From the NCBI GenBank assembly GCA_029937535.1, contig JAPYPT010000009.1, positions 1 to 39,520 of the forward strand: a stretch of 39,520 bases of DNA. Reading direction: 5' to 3'. The stretch comes from Alphaproteobacteria bacterium. GTDB lineage: Bacteria; Pseudomonadota; Alphaproteobacteria; GCA-2731375. Shown one piece after another: positions 17,329 through 25,522 of this stretch; positions within the stretch are counted from its first letter, which is position 1, and each line of letters starts with the position of its first letter. The translations under genes and the position numbers were made by a program. The notes beneath the pieces are model-generated. The model made no database searches. It saw nothing but the letters and a program-made list of their open reading frames with translations, and was not told where the DNA came from.

Positions 17329-18537
17329 ATGACGACCGCTAAGGCGCCGGTGCCGATTTTTATTCCGGCATTGCTGATCATGGCCTCCGCTACCTCGATA
17401 CTATCGACGGATCTGTACACGCCGTCCCTGCCCCATCTGCAAGGGGTGTTCGGGACCGATGCGGCGCGGGTGCAATTGACCTTGACCCTGAACCTGGTCG
17501 CCTATGCCCTGGCGCAATTGTTTTACGGGCCTCTGTCCGACCGGATTGGACGGCGGCCCGTGCTGTTGGCGGGCATGATCGGCTTTGCCGTCTCCACCGC
17601 GCTATGTGCGGTCGCCGGTTCCATCGATGCCTTGATTTTGGCCCGTGTGCTGCAGGGCCTGACCGCCTGTGCCGAGGCGGTCGTCGGTTATGCGGTGATC
17701 CGGGAGCTGTACGACGAGGCCGGCGCCGTGCGGGTTCTGGCCGCCTATGGCATGGCCATCGCGCTTGCGCCCGCCATTGGCCCGGTGATCGGTGGGCATA
17801 TGCATGTCTGGTTCGGCTGGCGCTCGAACTTCATCCTGCTGACCGGCATCATCATGATCGCCACCCTGCTGATCTGGCGCTTTCTGCCCGAGACCCTGGC
17901 GGTCCCGGACCGGGGCGCGCTGCGGCCCCGGCGCCTGCTGCGCGGCTATTACACGTTGTTGAGCGACGGGCCCTTCATGAGCTACACCCTCACCATGTCT
18001 CTGGTGCTGGGCGGTCTGTTCGCGGTGATCGCCGCCTTTCCCTTTTTGTTCATTGAACGCATGGGCGTGGCCACCGACCAGTACGGTTATTACTACGCCG
18101 CCATCGTCGTGGCGTTTTTCTTTGGCTCCCTCGCCGTCAGCCGTGCCGCCGGGCGCATGAGTAGCGATGGGCTATTGCGGATCGGCTTGCTGCTTGGAAT
18201 TTTGGGCGAGGCCGGGTTTGTCTTGCTGGTGGCCATGGCCTGGGAAAATCCGGTCAACATCACCCTGACGCAGTGTTTCTTCGCTTTTGGCCTGGGCTTG
18301 ATTTTCGCCACGGCGCCGGTTCGCGCCTTTGATGTCTGCCGCGCCGGACACGGCTATGCCGCCGCCATGTTGGGGGCCCTGCCCATGGCGGGTGGCGCCT
18401 TGGGCACGTTCTGCGTCGCACTGACCCACGACGGCAGCGCCTGGCCCATCGCCATTATTCTCATGGCGGCCACCGTAATCCCCGCCGCCGTCTATTTCGC
18501 CGTGCGCCCCTGGCGGGTCGGTACGGCAAGCGCCTAG
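17329..18537 (+). CDS. Bcr/CflA-family multidrug efflux MFS transporter
   Basis: A 402-residue inner-membrane major facilitator protein with 12 predicted helices. Family marks: the TDLYTPSLPHL segment at the end of helix 1 (typical of Bcr/CflA), the QLFYGPLSDRIGRRPVLLAG loop (motif A), the ARVLQGL segment in helix 4, and the antiporter-type run ALAPAIGPVIGG in helix 5. Bcr/CflA proteins export bicyclomycin, sulfonamides, chloramphenicol or cysteine; which applies here is not visible. No clear ribosome site precedes ATG 17329, which fits coupling to the epoxide hydrolase gene just upstream. Its stop codon is part of a terminator hairpin. Confidence 0.9.
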   Translation: MTTAKAPVPIFIPALLIMASATSILSTDLYTPSLPHLQGVFGTDAARVQLTLTLNLVAYALAQLFYGPLSDRIGRRPVLLAGMIGFAVSTALCAVAGSIDALILARVLQGLTACAEAVVGYAVIRELYDEAGAVRVLAAYGMAIALAPAIGPVIGGHMHVWFGWRSNFILLTGIIMIATLLIWRFLPETLAVPDRGALRPRRLLRGYYTLLSDGPFMSYTLTMSLVLGGLFAVIAAFPFLFIERMGVATDQYGYYYAAIVVAFFFGSLAVSRAAGRMSSDGLLRIGLLLGILGEAGFVLLVAMAWENPVNITLTQCFFAFGLGLIFATAPVRAFDVCRAGHGYAAAMLGALPMAGGALGTFCVALTHDGSAWPIAIILMAATVIPAAVYFAVRPWRVGTASA

Positions 18538-18574
18538 ACTTTTTTCGATATTCATCGAATCAAGTCTAGCTTTT
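18534..18574 (+). terminator. Intrinsic terminator overlapping the stop codon of the Bcr/CflA gene
   Basis: CTAGACTT (18534-18541) pairs with AAGTCTAG (18562-18569); inside, after a two-by-two internal loop, TTCGAT (18544-18549) pairs with ATCGAA (18554-18559) around the loop ATTC. TTTT follows at 18571-18574. The TAG stop (18535-18537) lies in the outer stem, so ribosomes finishing translation would cover the 5' arm. Confidence 0.65.
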
Positions 18575-18711
18575 ATCGTTCACGCCAGTGCGCTGAAGCG
18601 CACGGCTCCACAGGGGCGGCACAGGGGCGCCGGGCTGCCGTCGCAGCCTTGATTGCGCAATTCAATACCGAAAACGGTCTAGGCTATTTTGGTGATTGAT
18701 TTCCCTGCCCG

Positions 18712-19062
18712 TTAGGGTTTTTCGTCCGGATTTTCGTACGGAAAAGTGGGTTCTTCGAAATTCGTAGGCTTGATGTAGATATCCTTCACATGCTGAAAAT
18801 CATAGGCATGGCGGCGGATCTTGTCGGCCCGTTCATCGGCCCAGTCATCGTTCGCGGTCAGGCTGCGGACCAGCAGGAAATGCAGTGAAAAGACGATGTA
18901 CCAAATCAACAGCGGCCAAAACAGCGGCATCCAAGGCGCGAAGGTGACGCGCGCGCCGATCATCAACGCGATCACGGCGACCATTAACAGGCCATGATGC
19001 CACAACGGCGTAACCGGCGAGCGGCGGCGGTAATAGGCGATGATGCTGCGGATACGGTCCAT
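18712..19062 (-). CDS. 2TM-domain membrane protein
   Basis: A 116-residue protein of the small 2TM type: a basic N-terminus (MDRIRSIIAYYRRRS), two hydrophobic segments (about 25-42, GLLMVAVIALMIGARVTF, and 49-69, LFWPLLIWYIVFSLHFLLV), and a charged C-terminal tail rich in Asp, Glu and Pro. Two-segment proteins of this kind occur alone or attached to sensor proteins; no function is assigned. The start was placed at ATG 19062, 14 bases after the SDR stop, with GAGGAG upstream, instead of at an earlier start inside the SDR gene. It is the last gene of a minus-strand series running from the indolepyruvate oxidoreductase. Confidence 0.65.
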   Translation of the reverse strand: MDRIRSIIAYYRRRSPVTPLWHHGLLMVAVIALMIGARVTFAPWMPLFWPLLIWYIVFSLHFLLVRSLTANDDWADERADKIRRHAYDFQHVKDIYIKPTNFEEPTFPYENPDEKP

Positions 19063-19076
19063 GACCGGCGGGCTCC

Positions 19077-19775
19077 TCAGAAATTCTCGACCCAGGGCCG
19101 CAGCTCGACCGAGTGTGACCAGGCGCTGCAATGCTGCATATGGGTCTGGTAATAGCTTTCGGCGATTGCGTCGGGGCGCAGGCGGGCATCACCGTCTTCA
19201 TCGATGCCGATGCCGCCGTCAATATTGAAATGGGCCACATGCACGCCCTTGGGCTGCAGCTCCCGCGCCATGGACTCGGCCAATCCCCGCAAGGCGAATT
19301 TACCCGCCGCGAAGGTTGCCGAATGTGGAAACCCCTTCATGGACGCCGTCGCCCCAGTCAGCAATATACTGCCCGCCCCCTTCGGCCCCAGGCGACGGGC
19401 TGCTTCCCGGCCAACCAGAAATCCGCCCAGGCAGCAGCGCTCCCACGCATCGGTGAATTCCGACACGGTGGTGTCCGCAATGGGCCCCCGCGCCCTGCCG
19501 GAAGCGTTGTAGATGCTCACATCCATGGCCCCCAAATCCGCCTCCACCGCCGCGAACAATCCCATGACGTCGCTCTCCGACGTGGTGTCGCAGGCATAGG
19601 CCTTTGCCGTGCCTCCAGCGCCGGTTATCTCCTCGACCAGCCCGTCCAGCTTCCCGGCAGTCCGCGCCGCCACCGCCACGCTATGCCCAGCGCTGGCAAA
19701 CCGCCGCGCCAAGGATGCGCCCAGCCCAGGGCCGACGCCAACGATGATACAGGTGCCGGGATTGCTATTGGTCAT
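19077..19775 (-). CDS. SDR-family oxidoreductase with altered catalytic residues
   Basis: A 232-residue short-chain dehydrogenase/reductase fold. The dinucleotide-binding turn reads VGVGPGLGASLARRF (12-26), a GxGxGxG variant of the usual TGxxxGIG, and YNASG (89-93) corresponds to the NAG motif. The active site is atypical: the expected Tyr-x-x-x-Lys is Phe155-Ala-Ala-Gly-Lys159, and the catalytic Ser position holds Ala142 (Thr143 is adjacent). Phe in this place is shared by a subset of SDR proteins that I recall with the surrounding FAAxKFALRxLAxSMAREL pattern, so the protein may use another chemistry or act as a binding protein. Its ribosome site (GGATGAGGA) overlaps the stop codon of the upstream ptuB-like gene. 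Confidence 0.85.
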   Translation of the reverse strand: MTNSNPGTCIIVGVGPGLGASLARRFASAGHSVAVAARTAGKLDGLVEEITGAGGTAKAYACDTTSESDVMGLFAAVEADLGAMDVSIYNASGRARGPIADTTVSEFTDAWERCCLGGFLVGREAARRLGPKGAGSILLTGATASMKGFPHSATFAAGKFALRGLAESMARELQPKGVHVAHFNIDGGIGIDEDGDARLRPDAIAESYYQTHMQHCSAWSHSVELRPWVENF

Positions 19776-19785
19776 TGTTTAGTCC

Positions 19786-20529
19786 TCATCCGTTGAGATA
19801 GGCGCGAAACATAGCAGAATATTGAGCATCCGGTTGCAGTTTTGAGCGAACTAATTCTTCGATTCCTTCAGTTTCTAATCCGGCGGAATCGCTATCCAGC
19901 ACATATTTCAGCATTTGCCACTGCTGTAGCGCCTCTCGTCTTGCGCCTACTAAAACCGGACGATTTAATCCCAGAAATTCAATCGTTTCTTTACCACGGT
20001 TTGTCTTGCCAAAAGCGAATTCAGCCCGGAATGTGATATGCGTCTCCGGATCTTCCAAACCTGGGTCGATGAATATCGCATCTTCCTCAGCTTCATCATG
20101 GTGATGGTTACGAGCTCGGGTCGTGGGGTCAAGCAAGGGAAAAAGGTTCTTCTTGTAGCTTTGATTACAAATTTGGCATGAGAAATAGAGGTTCGGCCAA
20201 TCGTAGGCTAGCCAGTAGTATCCGGGCCGTTCCAACTGTTGGTCAGCGGTTTGTCGATATCCACCCTTTGGGCGAAAATGCTCCACATCGCCATGCGCGG
20301 TGGGCTTAACCTTGCTTTCACAGAAACAACATTTTCCGTGTTGCGCGGTGTCCAAGGCACCCTTGACGGATTTGTGTCCGTAGATACTGCTTTCAAACTG
20401 GAACGTGCGTTCCCCGATATTGTAAGCCATATGATTGCGCGTATATGCCGATTTCATGCCGCGAGTCTTCGGCTTGCCCTTCTCAATCAAACGTTTGGGC
20501 GGTTTCGTGGGCTTATGAATGCGGATCAT
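19786..20529 (-). CDS. ptuB: HNH endonuclease of Septu type (PtuB-like)
   Basis: A 247-residue protein with a zinc-bound HNH fold: C67xxC70 (KCCFCE), the general-base histidine H84 in DVEHFRPKGGY, the segment YYWLAYDWPNLYFSC, and C118xxC121-N122 (CQICNQSYKKNLFPL). This pattern (EHFRPK, LAYDWxNL, CxxCN, K-FPL) is that of the PtuB/TIGR02646-like HNH family found beside an ABC-type ATPase in Septu phage defence systems and in some retrons. The start overlaps the stop of the ATPase gene by four bases (ATGA), the usual ptuA-ptuB arrangement. No reverse transcriptase is nearby, so a retron is unlikely. By analogy PtuB is the DNA-cutting effector. Confidence 0.75.
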   Translation of the reverse strand: MIRIHKPTKPPKRLIEKGKPKTRGMKSAYTRNHMAYNIGERTFQFESSIYGHKSVKGALDTAQHGKCCFCESKVKPTAHGDVEHFRPKGGYRQTADQQLERPGYYWLAYDWPNLYFSCQICNQSYKKNLFPLLDPTTRARNHHHDEAEEDAIFIDPGLEDPETHITFRAEFAFGKTNRGKETIEFLGLNRPVLVGARREALQQWQMLKYVLDSDSAGLETEGIEELVRSKLQPDAQYSAMFRAYLNG

Positions 20530-21878
20530 TCAGCCGCCGTGTCCTGCTTTTTCAATCGGTCGGCGGCGCGGCGTACAATTTCCCAGGCTGCCCGGTCCTC
20601 GGCAGTTTCCTCACCGGGCAGATAGCCAACTTGTTCCTCGATTTCTTCCACCCTCGCCCGGTCTTTTTTTGTTAACTTCGGCTTCGTTAGAATTTTCCGG
20701 CGCTCGGCCAACAAGTCATCGGTATCGGCAGAACGACTGCCTTCCACGCTGAACAAATCGCTGGCGAGAATTTGATCGACCCGCCAGTTACGGACATTCT
20801 CCGGCTTATTGTCGATCACCACGTGATCGCCTTCGCGCCGCAGCACGGCGATGTTGGTATTCTCATCGGCGCCCTGAACGATCAGCGGACTATGCGCCGT
20901 AGCGATGAACTGCACATTGGGAAAATGACCTGAGAGGTAGCCCATGATCTTGCGCTGCCAATCAGGATGCATGTGCAGATCAATTTCATCGATCAAGACT
21001 ACGGCCGCTTCTTTAAAGGGATTTGTAGAGTTAGGATACGCAGTAAACATTCTACTCGCCAAGTCGACGACCCAGCCAATCATAGTTTGGTATCCATGGC
21101 CTAATTGAGCAAATTTCACTTGGCCAAATTCAGTGTCGAACTGGACCTCGGCAATACTTGGACTGTCGCTGCTGTCAAAAATCCTAATGTCTTCAACCAA
21201 AGGTAATAAATTTGCAAGCATTTCAAATACGCCTGCTTTGAGATGCCTGTTTGTTTCGGCATTGCGCCTTTCTGCGTAATCCAGCCTCAAGAGTGTATCT
21301 TCGGCGTTGTTGAGCAACGCATCAAGGTCGAATAGAGTAGCAACATCATCGATTTCCTTGGACTCATCGCCAAGCCCCAGTCTGCCGACCCTTCGAGTTG
21401 CTCCATAGGCATAATAAAGTGATGCCCAGTCCACCACTTCCCTACCGCTCGAAAACATTGATGGCCCAATTGATATTGAACTGCAACAAGTCTCTGGAAT
21501 AGGTCTATGGCCGGATGCGTTAATTGGTTTGCGCCAATGAGTGGCACTAATCTCACCAGGTTTTTCTGCGTGACCGCGCCAAAATTTTCGCATGAACTCC
21601 TGCGACAAGATTTCACTTGCCCGCGTTGCAGTCATCATTTCGCCATACATGTCGTATTTCGTCAGACTAACGCCAACTATAGATTGTAATAACGTCGTTT
21701 TTCCGCCGCTGTTGGGACCGAGAATGATTGTCCAATGGGCAGGTTCACCGGAAGTGTCGAGTAAATGTAGGGTCTGACGCGGCCCAAAACAGCGGATATT
21801 TTCAACCTCCACGCGAGCCAAATACACCGGCGGCGGCGGTGTAATTTTCGTCTGAGAATTCTTGCGTTTCGTTGCCAT
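20526..21878 (-). CDS. ptuA: ABC-type AAA ATPase of Septu type (PtuA-like)
   Basis: A 450-residue SMC/RecF-like ATPase. Walker A is GPNSGGKTT (54-62), a degenerate ABC signature lies at QLGHGYQ (258-264), Walker B is VVLIDEID (293-300), followed by LHMHPDWQRK, and the switch histidine is H329 in TAHSP. A charged tail after residue 380 (KPKLTKKDRARVEEIEEQV) may mediate contact with the nuclease. In Septu systems PtuA senses infection and controls the PtuB nuclease. The central part of the gene is much AT-richer than its neighbours (21 of 60 bases G+C at 21181-21240, against 42 of 60 at 22021-22080), which suggests horizontal acquisition. The upstream ribosome site is weak. It lies 43 bases downstream of the indolepyruvate oxidoreductase gene. 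Confidence 0.75.
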   Translation of the reverse strand: MATKRKNSQTKITPPPPVYLARVEVENIRCFGPRQTLHLLDTSGEPAHWTIILGPNSGGKTTLLQSIVGVSLTKYDMYGEMMTATRASEILSQEFMRKFWRGHAEKPGEISATHWRKPINASGHRPIPETCCSSISIGPSMFSSGREVVDWASLYYAYGATRRVGRLGLGDESKEIDDVATLFDLDALLNNAEDTLLRLDYAERRNAETNRHLKAGVFEMLANLLPLVEDIRIFDSSDSPSIAEVQFDTEFGQVKFAQLGHGYQTMIGWVVDLASRMFTAYPNSTNPFKEAAVVLIDEIDLHMHPDWQRKIMGYLSGHFPNVQFIATAHSPLIVQGADENTNIAVLRREGDHVVIDNKPENVRNWRVDQILASDLFSVEGSRSADTDDLLAERRKILTKPKLTKKDRARVEEIEEQVGYLPGEETAEDRAAWEIVRRAADRLKKQDTAAE

Positions 21879-21921
21879 GGCTTTATGCCGCCATTCTAAT
21901 AAGCCAAGTCCGCGCAGGCAA

Positions 21922-24900
21922 TCATTCCGCTGCGGTGGATTGGGTTTCGGGGTTGCGCCAGGCCGCCAGCAGATGCGCTTGTTCGGCGGCCGTGGCCACT
22001 TGGCTGCGTTCCTTGATGTGGCCGTAGCCGCGGATTTTCGCGGGCAGGGCGGCGATCTCCATGGCCAGGGCGTGGTTGTCGGGGGTCAGGCCGGCCAGGA
22101 GTTCCTCGATCACGGCGCGGTGGGCTGGAATGGCGGCGCGTTCGGCGCGGCGTTCCGCGGTGCGGCCGAAAATATCGAAGGCGCCGCCGCGCAGGCCCTT
22201 GAATTTGGCCAGCAGTTTGAAGGCGGGCATCATCCAGGGGCCGAATTCGCGTTTGATCAACTGGCCGCTGTCCGGGTCCCGGCGGGACAGTAGGGGCGGG
22301 GCCAGATGGAAGGTTAATTTCAACTCACCCTCGAACTGCTTGGCCAGGGCGGCCTGGAAGCTGCCGTCGCTGTACAGGCGGGCCACTTCGTATTCGTCCT
22401 TGTAGGCCATCAGCTTGAACAAATTGTGGGCGACGCCTATTGCCAGGCCGGTCATGCCCTTGCCCTTGGTCTGTTCGGCTGTTTCTACTTGGCGGACGAA
22501 AGCTTCGTATTGGCCGGCATAAGCTGCATCTTGGTAGTCGTTTAGCATGGCGCTACGGCGGGCGATGACATCGTCCAGGGTATTTTCCGCCGCCGCCTCG
22601 ATCGCCTCGATCGTCCCAATTGCCTCTGCGGGGTTGGCCGCCCGCTTGACTTGATCCAGATCTTCCGCCGCCAGCCGGCCCAGGGCAAAGGCCCGGCGGT
22701 TCATGGCCACGGCGACGCCGTTCAACTCGATGGCCTTGTCGATGGCCGCGCCGCTGACCGGCAGGGCGCCGCGCTGATAGGCGTGGCCCAGCAGGAACAG
22801 ATTGGCGGCGATGGCGTCACCCATCAATGCCGTGGCCAGGCCCGTGGCATCGATGAATTCCGTGCGGTTGTCGCCGACGCCATTGCGGATCAAGCTGGCC
22901 AATTCCTCGGCATGAAACTCCATATCCGGGTTCAGGGTGAAATCCGCCGTGGGGGCGAGATGGCTGTTGACGATGGCCTGGGTGCCGCCGCGGGAATATT
23001 TACGCAAGGCATCGGGTGAAGCGGCCACCACCATGTCGGCGCCCAGCAGCAAATCGGCGCCGCCGGCGGCGATGCGCACGGCGTGCAGATCTTCCGGCTC
23101 CGGCGCGATGCGGATATGGCTCATCACGGCGCCGTTTTTCTGCGCGATGCCGGTGAAATCGAGCACCGTGACGCCCTTGCCCTCCAAATGCGCGGCCATG
23201 CCCAACAGCGCCCCGACGGTGATAACCCCCGTGCCGCCAATGCCCGTGACAAGGATGTTGTAGCCGCCCTCCGCCCCCGCCATTTGGGGGCTGGGCAGGG
23301 CCTTGATCGCGTCGTCCAAACCCGCGCCACTGGCGGCCGGCGCCCGGCGCGGCAGCGCGCCCGCGACGGTGACGAAGCTGGGGCAGAAGCCTCTGATGCA
23401 GGAGAAATCCTTGTTGCAGGCGGATTGGTTGATCTGCCGCTTGCGCCCAAGCGGCGTTTCCAAAGGCTCAACGGAAACGCAGTTCGACTGCACGGAACAG
23501 TCCCCGCAGCCTTCACAGACAGCGGCGTTGATGAAGGCCCGGCGGTCGGGATCGGGGAAGGTCCCCCGCTTGCGCCGGCGGCGCTTTTCCGCCGCGCAGG
23601 TCTGGTCATAGATCAGCACGGAGGTGCCCTTGGTCTGGCGCAGCTCTTTTTGCACCCGGTCCAGTTCGTCCCGGTGGCGGATGGTGACGCCGGGCGCCCA
23701 GGCGGTGCCGATGGCGTATTTATCCGGCTCGTCGCTGACCACGATGATTTTCGTGACGCCTTCGTGATGGACCTGCTGGCTGATCTGCCAGGGCGACAGG
23801 GGGCCGTCGTGGGGTTGCCCGCCGGTCATGGCCACGGCATCGTTGAACAGGATCTTGTAGGTGATGTTGACGCCAGAGGCGACGGCGGCGCGGATCCCGG
23901 TGATGCCGGAATGGTAATAGGTGCCATCGCCCAGGTTGGCGAAGATATGTTCCTCTCCGGTGAACGCGGATTGTCCCAGCCACGGCACGCCCTCGCCCCC
24001 CATCTGGGTAAAGGTCTCGGTCGAGCGGTCCATGAACAGGGCCATGAAGTGACAGCCGATGCCGCCCATGGCGCGGCTGCCTTCCGGTACCTTGGTGGAG
24101 CTGTTGTGCGGGCAGCCGGAACAGAAATAGGGCGCCCGTTCAATGGGCGCGGTGGCTTTCTTGGCGGCGGCTTCCTTGCGGTCCAACTGCGCCATGCGTT
24201 CCTCGATCGTGGGCGAGGTAACATAGGAGCCAATGCGCGAGACGATGATGCGGGCGATCTGGCCCGGCGACAATTCGCCGTCCGAAGGACACAGCAACTG
24301 CCCGCCCTCGTCGAACTTGCCAACCACGCGGGGGCGCACGTCGGAACGCCAATTGTAAAGCTGCTCCTTGAGCTGATTTTCGATGACCGCGCGTTTTTCC
24401 TCGATCACCAGAACTTCATCCAGGCCCTCGGCGAAGGCGCGGATGCCTTCCCGCTCCAGGGGCCAGGGCATGCCGACTTTGTAGAGCCGCAGGCCGATAT
24501 CGGCGGCCATTTTTTCGTCGATGCCAAGGTCTTCCAGGGCCTGGCGGGTATCGAGATAGGATTTGCCGGCGGCGACGATGCCGATACGCGGTTGGGGGGC
24601 ATCCCAGACCAGGCGGTCGATGCCGTTGGCCCGGGCGAAGGCCAGGGCGGCGTAGACCTTATGCCGCTGCAGGCGTACTTCCTGGCTCCAGCGGTCATCG
24701 GGCCAGCGAATATTCAGGCCGCCGGGGGGCATCTCGAATTCAGGGATTTTGATATCCAGATGGTGGGCGTCCACATGTACCGAAGCCGAACTTTCCACCA
24801 CTTCAGAGACGCATTTGAAGCCGACCCAGACGCCGGCGAACCGCGACATGGCCCAGCCAAGCAAGCCGTAGTCGAGGTATTCCTGCACCCCCGCCGGGTA

Positions 24901-25443
24901 CAGCATGGGCACCATCCAGGATGCCAGATTATGTTCGCTTTGCCCCGGCACGGTGGAGGAGACGGCGGCGTGATCGTCGCCGCACATCATCAAGACGCCG
25001 CCATTGGGATCAGTGCCCGCGCTATTGGCATGGCGCACCACGTCGCCGCAGCGGTCAACGCCGGGCGCCTTGCCGTACCAAATGCCGTAAACCCCGTCGT
25101 AGTTGGATTTCGGGCCTAGGTTCAATTGCTGGCTGCCCCACAGGGCGGTGGCGGCCATGTCCTCGTTGACGCCGGGCTGAAAAACAATGTGGTTTTTCTC
25201 CAGAAACGGCTTGGCCTGCCAAAGCTGCTGATCGAACCCGCCCAGGGGCGAGCCGCGATAGCCCGAGATATAACAGCCCGTATTCAGGCCCGCCGCCTGG
25301 TCGCGCTGGCGCTGCAGCATGGGCAGGCGGACCAGGGCCTGGGTCCCGGTCAGGAACACCCGTCCCTGTTCCAAGGCATATTTGTCATCCAGAGAGACGT
25401 TCGCCAATGAAACAGTCTCGTGCGCGCTTGTGGCAGTTGTCAT
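21922..25443 (-). CDS. Indolepyruvate ferredoxin oxidoreductase (IorA-IorB fusion type)
   Basis: A 1,173-residue thiamine-diphosphate enzyme that oxidatively decarboxylates aryl or branched 2-oxo acids to acyl-CoA with a ferredoxin acceptor. The N-terminal pyrimidine-binding part contains GYRGSPLGGFDQQLW. The TPP part has CPHNSSTKVPEG, GGIGCHFMALFM and the diphosphate site GDGTYYHSG, with NDAVAMTGGQ after it. A cysteine-rich insert holds two cluster motifs: VCEGCGDCSVQSNC and ACNKDFSCIRGFCPSF. The C-terminal gamma-type domain begins at GIGGTGVITVGALLG. The length is typical of the fused proteobacterial form, used in aromatic amino acid and phenylacetate-type catabolism. The start at 25443 has GGGATAGGGC just upstream. 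First gene of the minus-strand series that includes ptuAB. Confidence 0.93.
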   Translation of the reverse strand: MTTATSAHETVSLANVSLDDKYALEQGRVFLTGTQALVRLPMLQRQRDQAAGLNTGCYISGYRGSPLGGFDQQLWQAKPFLEKNHIVFQPGVNEDMAATALWGSQQLNLGPKSNYDGVYGIWYGKAPGVDRCGDVVRHANSAGTDPNGGVLMMCGDDHAAVSSTVPGQSEHNLASWMVPMLYPAGVQEYLDYGLLGWAMSRFAGVWVGFKCVSEVVESSASVHVDAHHLDIKIPEFEMPPGGLNIRWPDDRWSQEVRLQRHKVYAALAFARANGIDRLVWDAPQPRIGIVAAGKSYLDTRQALEDLGIDEKMAADIGLRLYKVGMPWPLEREGIRAFAEGLDEVLVIEEKRAVIENQLKEQLYNWRSDVRPRVVGKFDEGGQLLCPSDGELSPGQIARIIVSRIGSYVTSPTIEERMAQLDRKEAAAKKATAPIERAPYFCSGCPHNSSTKVPEGSRAMGGIGCHFMALFMDRSTETFTQMGGEGVPWLGQSAFTGEEHIFANLGDGTYYHSGITGIRAAVASGVNITYKILFNDAVAMTGGQPHDGPLSPWQISQQVHHEGVTKIIVVSDEPDKYAIGTAWAPGVTIRHRDELDRVQKELRQTKGTSVLIYDQTCAAEKRRRRKRGTFPDPDRRAFINAAVCEGCGDCSVQSNCVSVEPLETPLGRKRQINQSACNKDFSCIRGFCPSFVTVAGALPRRAPAASGAGLDDAIKALPSPQMAGAEGGYNILVTGIGGTGVITVGALLGMAAHLEGKGVTVLDFTGIAQKNGAVMSHIRIAPEPEDLHAVRIAAGGADLLLGADMVVAASPDALRKYSRGGTQAIVNSHLAPTADFTLNPDMEFHAEELASLIRNGVGDNRTEFIDATGLATALMGDAIAANLFLLGHAYQRGALPVSGAAIDKAIELNGVAVAMNRRAFALGRLAAEDLDQVKRAANPAEAIGTIEAIEAAAENTLDDVIARRSAMLNDYQDAAYAGQYEAFVRQVETAEQTKGKGMTGLAIGVAHNLFKLMAYKDEYEVARLYSDGSFQAALAKQFEGELKLTFHLAPPLLSRRDPDSGQLIKREFGPWMMPAFKLLAKFKGLRGGAFDIFGRTAERRAERAAIPAHRAVIEELLAGLTPDNHALAMEIAALPAKIRGYGHIKERSQVATAAEQAHLLAAWRNPETQSTAAE

Positions 25444-25522
25444 GCCCTATCCCCAAATATCAGACCGCCCTCACCTCATCGGCACTTTTAAAGGTAAGTA
25501 TTTCTGACCTAATTGCAAATTC

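Noticed and set aside
19786-21878. A retron with PtuAB-type effectors
   Set aside because: No reverse transcriptase gene or msr/msd-like inverted repeat lies next to the pair.
23083-25119. Long plus-strand frame opposite the indolepyruvate oxidoreductase gene
   Set aside because: It is the antisense shadow of a well-supported GC-rich gene; the product has no domain and the composition expected of a mirror frame.
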